DNA of 54,773 nucleotides. Source: WJKK01 sp964638225 (GTDB lineage: Bacteria; Patescibacteriota; WWE3; UBA101185; UBA10185). The stretch covers positions 1 through 54,773 of the forward strand of contig CAZWYL010000004.1 of NCBI GenBank assembly GCA_964638225.1, read 5' to 3'. The notes beneath the pieces are model-generated. The model saw only the letters and a list, made by a program, of their open reading frames with translations. It searched no databases and was not told the DNA's origin. How positions within the stretch are numbered: position 1 is the first letter of the stretch; every line of letters starts with the position of its first letter. Made by a program: the position numbers and the translations under genes. This document shows positions 25,323-33,480 of this stretch, piece by piece.

Positions 25323-26537
25323 ATGAAAAGCTTAAAACTTGAGGATCTTATACATGATTGGAGCAAGCCTAAAAAAAGAACTGCCGAAACACTAGATACC
25401 TCGTTGCGCGACGGCCTTCAAGATCCCTCGATAAAACAACCTTCCCTGGAAGAAAAATTAAAACTAGTAAATTTAATGAGTAAAATCGGTATTGAAGCTG
25501 CAGATATAGGATTTCCCATAAACTCAAAAGAGCACAAAAGCGAAATCATAGAAATTGCTAAACACATACGTAAAAACAAGTTAGGTATAAAAATCTCCGT
25601 ACTCGCCAGAACCCAGATACCGGACATAAAGGCAGCCATAGATGTATCTCAAAAAGCGGGCGTTCCTATAGAAGCTATGATTATGGTTGGAAGCAGTAAA
25701 GTAAGACATTTTGTTGAAGAGTGGAATTTAAAAGAAATAGATAAGTGGATGAAAGATTCAATTGATTTTGCTGTCAAAAACGATATAGAGGTCAACTTCG
25801 CAACAGAAGATAGCACAAGAACCGATCCCGAAACGCTAAAAACTCTATTTTCCAAGGCTCTTGAACATGGTGCAAAAAGGGTTATTTTAGCAGATACTGT
25901 AGGTGCATCAACACCTGAAGCAACAAAAAATATTGTTAAATATTTAAAGAAGGAAGTTATCAAAAACACTGGAGTGCCTGTAGATTGGCACGGACACAAC
26001 GATAGAGATTTAGCTACCGCTAACTCTTTAGCCGCAATAAAGGCAGGCGCCTCCCGTTGCCACGTAACTGCCTTGGGAATAGGAGAAAGAGCAGGAAATT
26101 CACCTACCGAATCTTATGCTTTGAACATACATATGAAAGGATGGGGAAATTACAATTTGGAATACTTACAGGAATACTCAGAACAAGCCGCAGAAATGTT
26201 CCGATATCCTATTCCGGAAAACACTCCTGTGGTAGGAAAGTACGCACACACAACCTCTGTGGGTATACATGCAGCGGCCGTAGTAAAAGCAAGAGACATG
26301 GCTAGAGAAGATCTAGCTAATACCGTATATTCCGGAGTAGATCCTCAATTATTGGGGAGAAGAACCGAAATTTTTGTGGGACCATTGAGCGGTAAGGCCA
26401 ACGTCAACTATATTTTACAAAAGCATAAAATCGAGGTAACCGAAGAAAAGATCAAAAAAATCCTATCTTACGCACGAAAAGAAAGTGTTATTCTAAAGGA
26501 TGAAACTGTTATAAAAATCACAAAAGATATTTCCTAG
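25323..26537 (+). CDS. LeuA/homocitrate-synthase-like DRE-TIM acyltransferase
   Basis: 404 residues. Active-site LDTSLRDGLQ (R29, D30), metal ligands in DWHGHNDRDL (H223, H225, D227) and the claisen-condensing signature GIGERAGN (252-259) mark an enzyme that joins acetyl-CoA (or a similar acyl-CoA) to a 2-oxoacid: isopropylmalate, citramalate, homocitrate or Re-citrate synthase. The C-terminal LeuA allosteric domain is absent. LRDGLQ rather than LRDGEQ is unusual for LeuA. It converges on, and overlaps by 20 bp, a LeuD-LeuC fusion that could isomerise its product. No leuB-like dehydrogenase is in the window, so the pathway is undefined. Confidence 0.85.
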   Translation: MKSLKLEDLIHDWSKPKKRTAETLDTSLRDGLQDPSIKQPSLEEKLKLVNLMSKIGIEAADIGFPINSKEHKSEIIEIAKHIRKNKLGIKISVLARTQIPDIKAAIDVSQKAGVPIEAMIMVGSSKVRHFVEEWNLKEIDKWMKDSIDFAVKNDIEVNFATEDSTRTDPETLKTLFSKALEHGAKRVILADTVGASTPEATKNIVKYLKKEVIKNTGVPVDWHGHNDRDLATANSLAAIKAGASRCHVTALGIGERAGNSPTESYALNIHMKGWGNYNLEYLQEYSEQAAEMFRYPIPENTPVVGKYAHTTSVGIHAAAVVKARDMAREDLANTVYSGVDPQLLGRRTEIFVGPLSGKANVNYILQKHKIEVTEEKIKKILSYARKESVILKDETVIKITKDIS

Positions 26538-28419
26538 GGTCCGTAATTTTACCCTCCAAAACAGAAGCTGTAACTGTGGCTGGAGAAGCCAAAAAAATCT
26601 TGCTTCCTTTTGATCCCATTCTTCCAATAAAATTTCTATTTGAAGATGAAATAATCTGTGATTGACTACCTAACACACCCTTATGCCTACCATAACAAGG
26701 TCCGCAAGTAGATGATTCAATATTTGCCCCGGCTTCAGCAAAAATCTCTAGAACTCCTTCTTTTAAAAGTTGGTTATAAATTTTCCTTGAAGCTGGAATT
26801 ACTACAAAGTCTACATTTTCCGGAACTTTATGCCCTTTTATAATTTTGGCTGCCTCAACAAAATCTTCATATTTACCGTTGGTACAAGCTCCTAAAAATC
26901 CGTGAGTAATTTTCAGGGAATTAATAGCAGGAAAGCTAACTGAATCTATCGCTCGACTTTCTTCCATATACTCCTCTATTTGAGAAATAAAAGTAACATT
27001 ATCAGGCTTATGGGGAAAGGCTACACAAGGCTCTAAATCCGATAGATCAATGTCTATAATTTCACTGTAATTACACCCCTCATCCGGATTGAAATGTTTA
27101 TGCCTAACCTTTGCTCTATCTTTTAAATAAGATTCTGTAACAACATCGTATTCAAAAAGTGAACCCCTAGCACCCATCTCAACGGTCATGTTAGATATTG
27201 TGGCACGCGACTCAACAGAGAGATTAGAGATCCCCTCTCCACCAAATTCCAAAATCTTTCCTGTTGCACCTCTTACACTAAGAGATCCAAGAAGATACAA
27301 TATAAAATCTTTAGCATAAACTCCTTTTTGAAGTTGCCCAGACAAATTAATTCGAATAGTTTCCGGAACCGTAAAATAATGCAAAAAACCTGTTGATAAA
27401 GTATAAGTAGCTTCTGTAGTTCCTATTCCAAAAGATAGCGCATTTAGAGCACCATTCGTACAGGTATGAGAGTCTGTTGCTACAACAATGGATCCTGGGG
27501 CTATGTATCCATCTTCCATCAAAACAACGTGCTCAATTCCATCTCCAGGTTTGTAAAACTTCAAATCTTGCTCCTTTGAAAAATCACGCATAATCCTTAT
27601 CCCCTCACAGCTTTTTGGACTGCTTGGAGGAGAGTCATGATCAACAATAAGGAAAACCCTTTCAGAATCAAAAACCTTATTAGACACATCATATTCCTCA
27701 TAAACATCATCAAAATTGTTTTGAAATTCCTCTATAACTGCGGGACCAAAAGCATCACTTACATAAAGTGTATCAATTGGAACATCCTCTAAATTATCTC
27801 CAACTGAAACTTCCTTATGAAGATGAGAAGATACAATTTTCTCAACAATTGTTTTGGGATTTTGAATCTGAGAAGAGAACTCAATGTAGTGCTTAGGGCG
27901 TTCTTTCTCTCCCAGTAAAAGACTGTGAAGATAATTCTTAACTAAAGATGTTTTTCCTCCCGCCGAGAAAATTTTTCGATCTGTCTCACGCATTTCAAAA
28001 ACATGTTCGAAATCTCTATAAATTAGTTTTTTCGAATAAAGATCAATGGTAACTTCACTGCCAACTTTAAAATGACTGGTGGATTCCAACGAGATCAAGA
28101 TAAGTCCATTATTCAAAGCATTTCTGTAAAATATATCCGGAAAGGACTCTGCGATTACTGCTCTCACGCCATTCTCCTGTATTGCATAAACAGCTTGCTC
28201 TCTGGAAGAACCAGTACCAAAATTTTTTCCGGCTATTATAGCGCTGGACTCAAAATTGGTTACCTTTTCAACAAAATCCGGGGCATAAACTGAGAAAGCC
28301 TTTTCTGCGAAAAATTTTCTTTTTGTGGATTCGTGCGTGTGAGGAGCCGGTATTATATCATCAGTATTAATATCTGAACCAAATTCATAGGATATAGGAA
28401 GACTTATTTTTAGGCTCAT
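26518..28419 (-). CDS. LeuD-LeuC fusion, aconitase-superfamily hydro-lyase
   Basis: 633 residues. Residues 1-165 are the swivel (LeuD-like) domain: FGSDINTDDIIPAP, GKNFGTGSSREQAVYAI and ESFPDIFYRNALNNGL. Residues ~170-633 are the LeuC/homoaconitase catalytic part: VDHDSPPSS, ATDSHTCTNGALNALSFGIG, MTVEMGARG, GACTNG and STCGPCYGRHKGVL. Cysteines C512, C572 and C575 have the spacing (60 and 3) of the [4Fe-4S] ligands in LeuC. The order, small subunit first, is the reverse of AcnA. The substrate loop after DDIIPA, YLRT in LeuD, is PHTHES here, so substrate is open: isopropylmalate, citramalate, homocitrate or citrate. Confidence 0.87.
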   Translation of the reverse strand: MSLKISLPISYEFGSDINTDDIIPAPHTHESTKRKFFAEKAFSVYAPDFVEKVTNFESSAIIAGKNFGTGSSREQAVYAIQENGVRAVIAESFPDIFYRNALNNGLILISLESTSHFKVGSEVTIDLYSKKLIYRDFEHVFEMRETDRKIFSAGGKTSLVKNYLHSLLLGEKERPKHYIEFSSQIQNPKTIVEKIVSSHLHKEVSVGDNLEDVPIDTLYVSDAFGPAVIEEFQNNFDDVYEEYDVSNKVFDSERVFLIVDHDSPPSSPKSCEGIRIMRDFSKEQDLKFYKPGDGIEHVVLMEDGYIAPGSIVVATDSHTCTNGALNALSFGIGTTEATYTLSTGFLHYFTVPETIRINLSGQLQKGVYAKDFILYLLGSLSVRGATGKILEFGGEGISNLSVESRATISNMTVEMGARGSLFEYDVVTESYLKDRAKVRHKHFNPDEGCNYSEIIDIDLSDLEPCVAFPHKPDNVTFISQIEEYMEESRAIDSVSFPAINSLKITHGFLGACTNGKYEDFVEAAKIIKGHKVPENVDFVVIPASRKIYNQLLKEGVLEIFAEAGANIESSTCGPCYGRHKGVLGSQSQIISSSNRNFIGRMGSKGSKIFLASPATVTASVLEGKITDPRKYLL

Positions 28420-28438
28420 GTACTTAAATTAACCGAAT

Positions 28439-28840
28439 CTAGTTAAATGCTTTCAAAGCATTCTCGGCACATTCCAAATCTTCGGAAACATTCATGGATC
28501 CGCCTACGCCTATTCCACCTATTATTTCACTACCCTTCTTAACAGGAACCCCTCCAGGTAACGTAATCAGCTCCTGTGCAAAAGCTTCCTGAACACCGTA
28601 GAAGGGCTTACCCTCACCTGCATAAGCCGCTATTTCCCCTGACGGAATTCTAAGCATGGCAGAGGTATATGCCTTTTTTTGAGCAAATTTCGGGCTAATG
28701 TTGAAAGCCCCATCCATTTTACTCAATGCAACTGGTACGCCGTGTTCGTCAACAACCGCAGTTGTAACCTTAATACCAAGCTCACGTGCTTTTTCTTCTG
28801 AGAGTTCTAATGCTTTTTTGGCTTTTTCTAAAGAAATCAT
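28439..28840 (-). CDS. GlcG/HbpS-family protein
   Basis: 133 residues. ISLEKAKKALELSEEKARELG, TTAVVDEHGVPVALSKMDGA, and GGVPVKKGSEIIGGIGVGGS are the conserved stretches of the GlcG/HbpS (DUF336) family. Members bind haem or sit beside glycolate, propanediol and other catabolic genes without a proven common reaction. It lies 19 bp upstream of the LeuD-LeuC fusion on the same strand, so it is probably co-transcribed. A strong Shine-Dalgarno (28846-28854) fixes the start. Confidence 0.85.
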   Translation of the reverse strand: MISLEKAKKALELSEEKARELGIKVTTAVVDEHGVPVALSKMDGAFNISPKFAQKKAYTSAMLRIPSGEIAAYAGEGKPFYGVQEAFAQELITLPGGVPVKKGSEIIGGIGVGGSMNVSEDLECAENALKAFN

Positions 28841-28845
28841 TTTTT

Positions 28846-28854
28846 ATCCTCCTT
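28846..28854 (-). promoter_or_regulatory. Strong Shine-Dalgarno of the GlcG-like gene
   Basis: AAGGAGGAT on the minus strand, 5-7 nt before the ATG at 28840. It is among the best ribosome-binding sites in the window and contrasts with the leaderless-type starts nearby. Confidence 0.75.
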
Positions 28855-28932
28855 GCCTTAAATGAACTAAAATATATAATTTATATAGTATGCTTGAATA
28901 GTACCCTACAAAAAGCAACCGTTCAAGTGAAT

Positions 28933-30381
28933 ATGAAAAAAAACAAACTGACCCAGACAGAAAGACAAGAACTTAAGGATCTAAGAGAAGAAAATAGAGC
29001 TTTAAATGCTACTTACAGACTTTTTGAGCTAATTCTCGAATCTTTAGAATTTAAAGAGATAACTCAGAAGATTGCGGATGTAATTCCACAATATCTGAAC
29101 TATGAGACGGGTGTTCTAGCGCTAATAAATAAAGAAAAAGGTATTTTGGAAAGAACCGCGATATCCGAAACCAGGGGAGGTGTCGCAGCTTTAAAAACAA
29201 CGGAGGTACCCTTCAGAAATGTGAATATACCTCTGGATTATGAAAAAAATCTCTGCATAAAGGCGATAAAAAATAGAAAGCAGTATGTCACGGATAATCT
29301 CTACGATCTGATCTGTCCCGCAATTTCCAAAGAAAACGCTGAAACCATTCAAAACAAAATGGGTACTTCCATTAGTATCGTCACCCCCATTATCAAACAG
29401 AAAAAAGCTTTGGGAGTACTTATAATCAGTACCTCCAAAAAGTTGGATAGGGTCACTAAATTTGAAAAAGAAATAATAAGGAAATTTACTGAGGAGGTCG
29501 GGGTAGCTATACAGAACTCAATTCTGTATACAAATCTTGAAAAAGCAAAAGAGGATTTGCGAATAGCGTACGAAAAACTTGAGCTACTGGACAAAAGAAA
29601 AGATGAATTTATATCGGTAGCATCTCATGAACTAAGAACTCCCATGACAATAATCAAAAGCTATCTATGGTTATTAAAAGAGGAAAAAGACGGTAAATTG
29701 AACAGGAAACAAAAAGAATATATTGACCTGATAATTAAAAGCACAGAACGACTGCTTCACTTGGTAAATGACATGTTAAATATCTCCAGAATGGAAGAAG
29801 GAAGGCTTGACTTTCAAACAGAAAAACTCAATTTAACCAGCTTCATAGATTCCGTAGGAAAAGAATTTAAAGTTAAGGCTGAGGAAAACAATATATACCT
29901 TAAAATCGAAAAACCGAAAAAACTTCCCCCTGTTAAAGCAAATGAGCAAAGACTTAATGAAATACTTATAAACCTTCTAGGTAACGCCATAAAATTTACA
30001 GAAAAAGGAGGCATCACACTTAAAGTGGAACCAAATGAAGAAAAAATTAAGGTTTCTGTAATTGATACAGGTAAAGGCATAGAAAAGAAGGACAAGAACA
30101 GGCTGTTTAAAAAGTTTTCAAGGTTAGATAATACCTATACAACTGTAGCGGAAAAGAAGGGAACAGGTCTAGGACTTTATATAACTAAAAAGTACGTAGA
30201 GAAGATGGGAGGAGAAATCGGTTTTTATTCCAAAGGGAAAAGTAAAGGAAGCACCTTTTGGTTTACACTGCCAATCTGGAAAGAAAAAGAAACAAAGAAC
30301 AAAGAAGAAATAAAGTCACTTGTGTTAAAGGAAAAACACGGAAACAAAGAAAAAATTTATTCACTAGCTCAGCCGAGTTAA
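28933..30381 (+). CDS. Soluble GAF-domain sensor histidine kinase
   Basis: About 482 residues from the ATG at 28933; the longer frame would run through the divergent GlcG-like gene and was rejected. A short coiled coil (RQELKDLREENRAL) is followed by a GAF domain (~residues 30-200), a second coiled coil, HisKA with SVASHELRTPM (phospho-acceptor H232 in this numbering), and HATPase with NEILINLLGNAIKFT, DTGKGI and GTGLGLYI. There is no membrane segment, so it senses a cytoplasmic signal. The receiver protein 82 bp downstream is the likely partner. Confidence 0.9.
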   Translation: MKKNKLTQTERQELKDLREENRALNATYRLFELILESLEFKEITQKIADVIPQYLNYETGVLALINKEKGILERTAISETRGGVAALKTTEVPFRNVNIPLDYEKNLCIKAIKNRKQYVTDNLYDLICPAISKENAETIQNKMGTSISIVTPIIKQKKALGVLIISTSKKLDRVTKFEKEIIRKFTEEVGVAIQNSILYTNLEKAKEDLRIAYEKLELLDKRKDEFISVASHELRTPMTIIKSYLWLLKEEKDGKLNRKQKEYIDLIIKSTERLLHLVNDMLNISRMEEGRLDFQTEKLNLTSFIDSVGKEFKVKAEENNIYLKIEKPKKLPPVKANEQRLNEILINLLGNAIKFTEKGGITLKVEPNEEKIKVSVIDTGKGIEKKDKNRLFKKFSRLDNTYTTVAEKKGTGLGLYITKKYVEKMGGEIGFYSKGKSKGSTFWFTLPIWKEKETKNKEEIKSLVLKEKHGNKEKIYSLAQPS

Positions 30382-30430
30382 AAGTAAAACCTTATATAAA
30401 AAGATGAATAGAACCCAAATATAAGCGGAA

Positions 30431-30459
30431 TAGACACTCACGTAAATCTATGGTATAAA
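30431..30459 (+). promoter_or_regulatory. Promoter of the receiver-domain gene
   Basis: TAGACA at 30431-30436, 17-nt spacer, TATAAA at 30454-30459, then 4 nt to the ATG at 30464. The gene therefore has its own promoter, apparently leaderless, separate from the kinase. Confidence 0.55.
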
Positions 30460-30463
30460 ATTT

Positions 30464-30892
30464 ATGCAAATGACTAAAGAACAAGATATTCTAAAAAATT
30501 CAACGGTACTAATAGTAGAGGACGAAGCCGTGCTAATGGAACTGTATAAAATGGTTTTTGAAGACGCGGGATCAAAGACCATAACTGCAGTCGACGGGGA
30601 TTTAGCGATGGAAGCCATAAAAAATAATGAATGGGATCTGCTTCTTTTGGATATTATGCTTCCCAATACCGATGGAATAAATATAGTAAAAAAGCTTAAC
30701 AAAGAATATGAAGGAGAGCGTTGGAAAAAGGGTAAAGTAATCATGCTCACAAACCTAAGTAATGAAGATATTATAAAAACTTCATTTAAACTTGGAATCG
30801 ACGGCTATCTGATTAAGTCTGAAATTCAACCCGATGAATTATTAAATGAGGCTAGAGCATATCTTGAAAATAAACCTCTAACTAAGGAGTAA
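30464..30892 (+). CDS. Stand-alone response-regulator receiver protein
   Basis: 142 residues, a single REC domain: VLIVEDE (acidic pair E19/D20), LLLLDIMLPNTDG with phospho-acceptor D63, MLTNLS with T96, and GYLIKSE with K118. There is no DNA-binding or enzymatic output domain, so it must act by protein contact. ATG at 30470 is an alternative start. It ends 2 bp from the stop of a convergent GT4 gene. The GAF kinase upstream is the natural phosphodonor. Confidence 0.9.
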   Translation: MQMTKEQDILKNSTVLIVEDEAVLMELYKMVFEDAGSKTITAVDGDLAMEAIKNNEWDLLLLDIMLPNTDGINIVKKLNKEYEGERWKKGKVIMLTNLSNEDIIKTSFKLGIDGYLIKSEIQPDELLNEARAYLENKPLTKE

Positions 30893-30894
30893 AT

Positions 30895-32025
30895 CTACTT
30901 TTCCAAAACCTTCAACGTCTTCCTTGCAGTACCTACCCAGGAATACTCTCTAGCTTTGTTAGAAGCCTTTTCAATAAAATCGGAGGGGTAATTCACTAAA
31001 GCTTTAATAATACCCTTAGATATACTCTCAGGCTGCAAAGGATCTACAAATAAGACGCTATCTTTTGCCAAATTTTTATAACTCGGTATATTAGATACTA
31101 CACAAGGAACCTCGCTAGACATTGCCTCCAACAAAGGTAGTCCAAAACCCTCCTCAAACGACACGCTTACATACGCCTTAGATCCTGCCAATAAGTAGGG
31201 TAAGTATTCATCAGGCACCCGCCCTAAAAATCTCACATTTTCTTCTACATCATACTCCTGGGGAGCCTCAAAACTTTCCTCAAAATCCCAGCCTTTTTTT
31301 CCTGCCAACACCAATTTTGTTTCTGGAAAAATTTTTCCTGTCTTGAGAGCCTTTGAAAATCCTTCTATCAGTCCAGGCACGTTCTTTCTGGGTTGAATAG
31401 TTGAAATAAACATAAGGTAAGGAACATTTTTTAGATCATATCGTTCTTGTACTTCCGACACAACTTCCTGATTATATTTCTTAAATTGATCGCCTACTCC
31501 TTCAGGAATTACAAATATCTTTTCCGTATCTTGAAACCACCTCTTTTCAAGTTTTTTCTTAGTATGTTCAGAGGGAATAATTAATCTATCAGAAAATAAA
31601 ATTGTATAACTTAAGGGCAAAGACTGCCAAAAACGTTTAAAAAATGATTTATGCTCATACAGAAAGTCCAGTCCGTGAATCATACTTACCCATTTAACTT
31701 TTCTTAACCTAAATGGCTCCAAAGTAGCAAAAATAGGAAGTGTATGAAAAGGTGTAAAAAACACGTCGGGGGGATCTTTTCTCAATTCTCGCATTAAAGC
31801 ACATTGAGTCCATGAGATTTTTGAAGAAAGCACCTTACACTCAACATTCTCCGAAAAACCAATAAGCTTCTTTAAAAAGTTATCGGTGGGGTCGGCATTA
31901 AAATACAAAACATATTCATTTTCTGAGTCTATACTCAAAAGAGAAGACACTAAATTAATCGTGTATTTCTCCGGTCCGGCAGCTACATTCGTTAATAAAT
32001 ATTGACAATCTATTCCTATTTTCAT
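30895..32025 (-). CDS. GT4 glycosyltransferase
   Basis: About 376 residues from the ATG at 32023-32025, chosen because it starts the canonical MKIGIDCQYLL strand and lies 6 nt after a TATAAT; the longer frame adds 18 codons without a motif. FISTIQPRKNVPGLIEGF, LVLAGKKGWDFEE and SVSFEEGFGLPLLEAMSSEV are the donor-binding motifs of GT4 (mannosyltransferase-like branch). It stands alone, away from the main glycan locus, between a two-component system and HU. Confidence 0.88.
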   Translation of the reverse strand: MKIGIDCQYLLTNVAAGPEKYTINLVSSLLSIDSENEYVLYFNADPTDNFLKKLIGFSENVECKVLSSKISWTQCALMRELRKDPPDVFFTPFHTLPIFATLEPFRLRKVKWVSMIHGLDFLYEHKSFFKRFWQSLPLSYTILFSDRLIIPSEHTKKKLEKRWFQDTEKIFVIPEGVGDQFKKYNQEVVSEVQERYDLKNVPYLMFISTIQPRKNVPGLIEGFSKALKTGKIFPETKLVLAGKKGWDFEESFEAPQEYDVEENVRFLGRVPDEYLPYLLAGSKAYVSVSFEEGFGLPLLEAMSSEVPCVVSNIPSYKNLAKDSVLFVDPLQPESISKGIIKALVNYPSDFIEKASNKAREYSWVGTARKTLKVLEK

Positions 32026-32031
32026 AATAAA

Positions 32032-32037
32032 ATTATA
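32032..32037 (-). promoter_or_regulatory. -10 box of a leaderless GT4 gene
   Basis: TATAAT on the minus strand 6 nt before the ATG at 32025. No good -35 hexamer and no Shine-Dalgarno are visible. Confidence 0.45.
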
Positions 32038-32095
32038 CAGCGAAATGATTCTTGATATCGATGGAACAAGAACCCTCACCTTCTTCTACAATACA

Positions 32096-32120
32096 AAAAC
32101 CCCGCGAAAAGCGGGGTTTT
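32096..32120 (-). terminator. Rho-independent terminator after HU
   Basis: AAAACCCCGC (32096-32105) and GCGGGGTTTT (32111-32120) form a perfect 10-bp stem with a 5-nt loop, ending in U residues in either direction. It lies 30 bp after the HU stop and just before the GT4 gene, so it isolates the two. Confidence 0.9.
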
Positions 32121-32150
32121 GTAAAAGCTTATTAAATTAAGCTAAATCTC

Positions 32151-32426
32151 TTATTCCTTAACAGCGTCCTTGAGGCCTTTACCTGCTCTGAATGCGGGGG
32201 TTTTAGTTGCAGGAATTCTCATTGGTGCTCCTGTTTGGGGATTTCTACCCATCCGGGCTGCACGAGATCGTACCTCAAAAGTACCGAATCCTGTCCAAGT
32301 TACTTTCTCTCCGCGTGATAAATTGTCTCCAATTACCCCGCTAACTGCGTCAACTGCTTTCTTTGCATCTACCTTGGTCAATCCGGCCTTGTCGGCAACT
32401 GCGTCTACTAAATCTGTTTTTGTCAT
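32151..32426 (-). CDS. HU-family nucleoid DNA-binding protein
   Basis: 91 residues. MTKTDLVDAVADKAGLTK, VTWTGFGTFEVRSR, and the DNA-binding arm GRNPQTGAPMRIPATKTPAF are the HU/IHF signature. It acts as a homodimer that bends and compacts DNA. A terminator follows directly, and YmdB is 39 bp upstream in the same direction. Confidence 0.95.
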   Translation of the reverse strand: MTKTDLVDAVADKAGLTKVDAKKAVDAVSGVIGDNLSRGEKVTWTGFGTFEVRSRAARMGRNPQTGAPMRIPATKTPAFRAGKGLKDAVKE

Positions 32427-32465
32427 GTTAGGTTAGTACACCCCCTTTCAACTGCCTGGCATTAA

Positions 32466-33248
32466 TTACTTCAAAATATCTAATCTTTTAATCTGATTAG
32501 ATTGTATATCTAATAATACACTCCTAAAGGCTTTTGTACCAGTACTTGGCCAATCAAACTTCTGAAAACGTGCGGATAAGAAAAGTTTTATTATGATTTC
32601 TTCATCGACTCCTAAGACTGTATCGATATTCCCGGTCATACCTACATCAGTTACGTACATTGTACCTAAAGGAAGAACCCTTGTATCACAGGTGGGTATA
32701 TGGGTATGTGTTCCTACTACTGCATCAACCCTTCCATCCAAATAAAATGCAAGAGCATTTTTCTCACTTGTTGCTTCCGCATGAAAATCTACAAGCGTAA
32801 CAAGATCATCTTTTTCAGAAAATTCTTTTAAAATTTCATCAGCTGTTCTGAATGGATCATCTAAATATGTTAATGGACCTCCAAAAGAAGTCCTGCCCAA
32901 TAGACTAATTAATAAAAGCGATCCTTTTTCTCCAAGATCTATCACTGCATAACCTTTTCCGGGGACATCTCCGGGATAGTTTGCAGCTCTCAAAACAGGC
33001 AAATCCTCAATATCTTCTTCAAAATCTTTATAATGAAAGATATGATCGCCTCCTGTAAAAAAATCTACTCCCGCATCCCTCATTTCATTAATTGTCCCCT
33101 TAGTAGCGCCTCTTCCGCCGGCTAAATTATCAGCACTTGAAATGACAATGTCTAATTCATGTTCTTCTCTTAATGCAGGAAGAACTTCGGCAACAGTTTC
33201 CCTTCCTGCTCTTCCTACTACATCTCCAATAAATAAAATCTTCATCAA
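32466..33248 (-). CDS. ymdB: YmdB-family metallophosphoesterase with altered metal-site motifs
   Basis: 260 residues, the normal length of the YmdB/TIGR00282 family. ILFIGDVVGRAGRE with D9, VDFHAEATSEKNALAFYLDG, GTHTHIPTCD and YVTDVGMTG are conserved. YmdB is a phosphodiesterase linked to RNase Y in Bacillus. Two ligand motifs are changed: the usual ENxA is SADNLA (D40, N41) and the usual GNH is GGDH (D68, H69), so two dinuclear-metal ligands differ by one methylene or an amide. Its start overlaps the small membrane gene by 4 bp, in a unit with rny. Confidence 0.9.
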   Translation of the reverse strand: MMKILFIGDVVGRAGRETVAEVLPALREEHELDIVISSADNLAGGRGATKGTINEMRDAGVDFFTGGDHIFHYKDFEEDIEDLPVLRAANYPGDVPGKGYAVIDLGEKGSLLLISLLGRTSFGGPLTYLDDPFRTADEILKEFSEKDDLVTLVDFHAEATSEKNALAFYLDGRVDAVVGTHTHIPTCDTRVLPLGTMYVTDVGMTGNIDTVLGVDEEIIIKLFLSARFQKFDWPSTGTKAFRSVLLDIQSNQIKRLDILK

Positions 33249-33457
33249 TCTTCAACCTTTCTAACAGAAAAATCTTCTACAACATACAAATCAAATATAT
33301 TAACCGGACGTGTGCTTGAAGTTATGAAAATATAAGCTAAAACCGCAAGCAAGGCCAAACCCAAAATTACTGCACAACCTTTTACCAAAGAACTGACAAG
33401 TTTGGTGACTAAAGAATAGGCTAATGTTAAAGCTATAAATGCTAATATGTAATACAT
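33245..33457 (-). CDS. Small membrane protein between rny and ymdB
   Basis: 70 residues with two hydrophobic helices (about 1-20 and 26-50) and a short charged tail VVEDFSVRKVED. I do not recognise a family. Coupled to ymdB by a 4-bp overlap and 23 bp after rny, it may belong to the membrane-bound RNase Y assembly, but that rests on position only. Confidence 0.5.
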   Translation of the reverse strand: MYYILAFIALTLAYSLVTKLVSSLVKGCAVILGLALLAVLAYIFITSSTRPVNIFDLYVVEDFSVRKVED

Positions 33458-33480
33458 ACTATTTTAGTCTTCCTAACGAG

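Noticed and set aside
28786..28932. N-terminal hydrophobic extension of the histidine kinase
   Set aside because: It is antisense to the start of the GlcG-like gene and its regulatory region. The ATG at 28933 begins the normal coiled coil, so the kinase is soluble.
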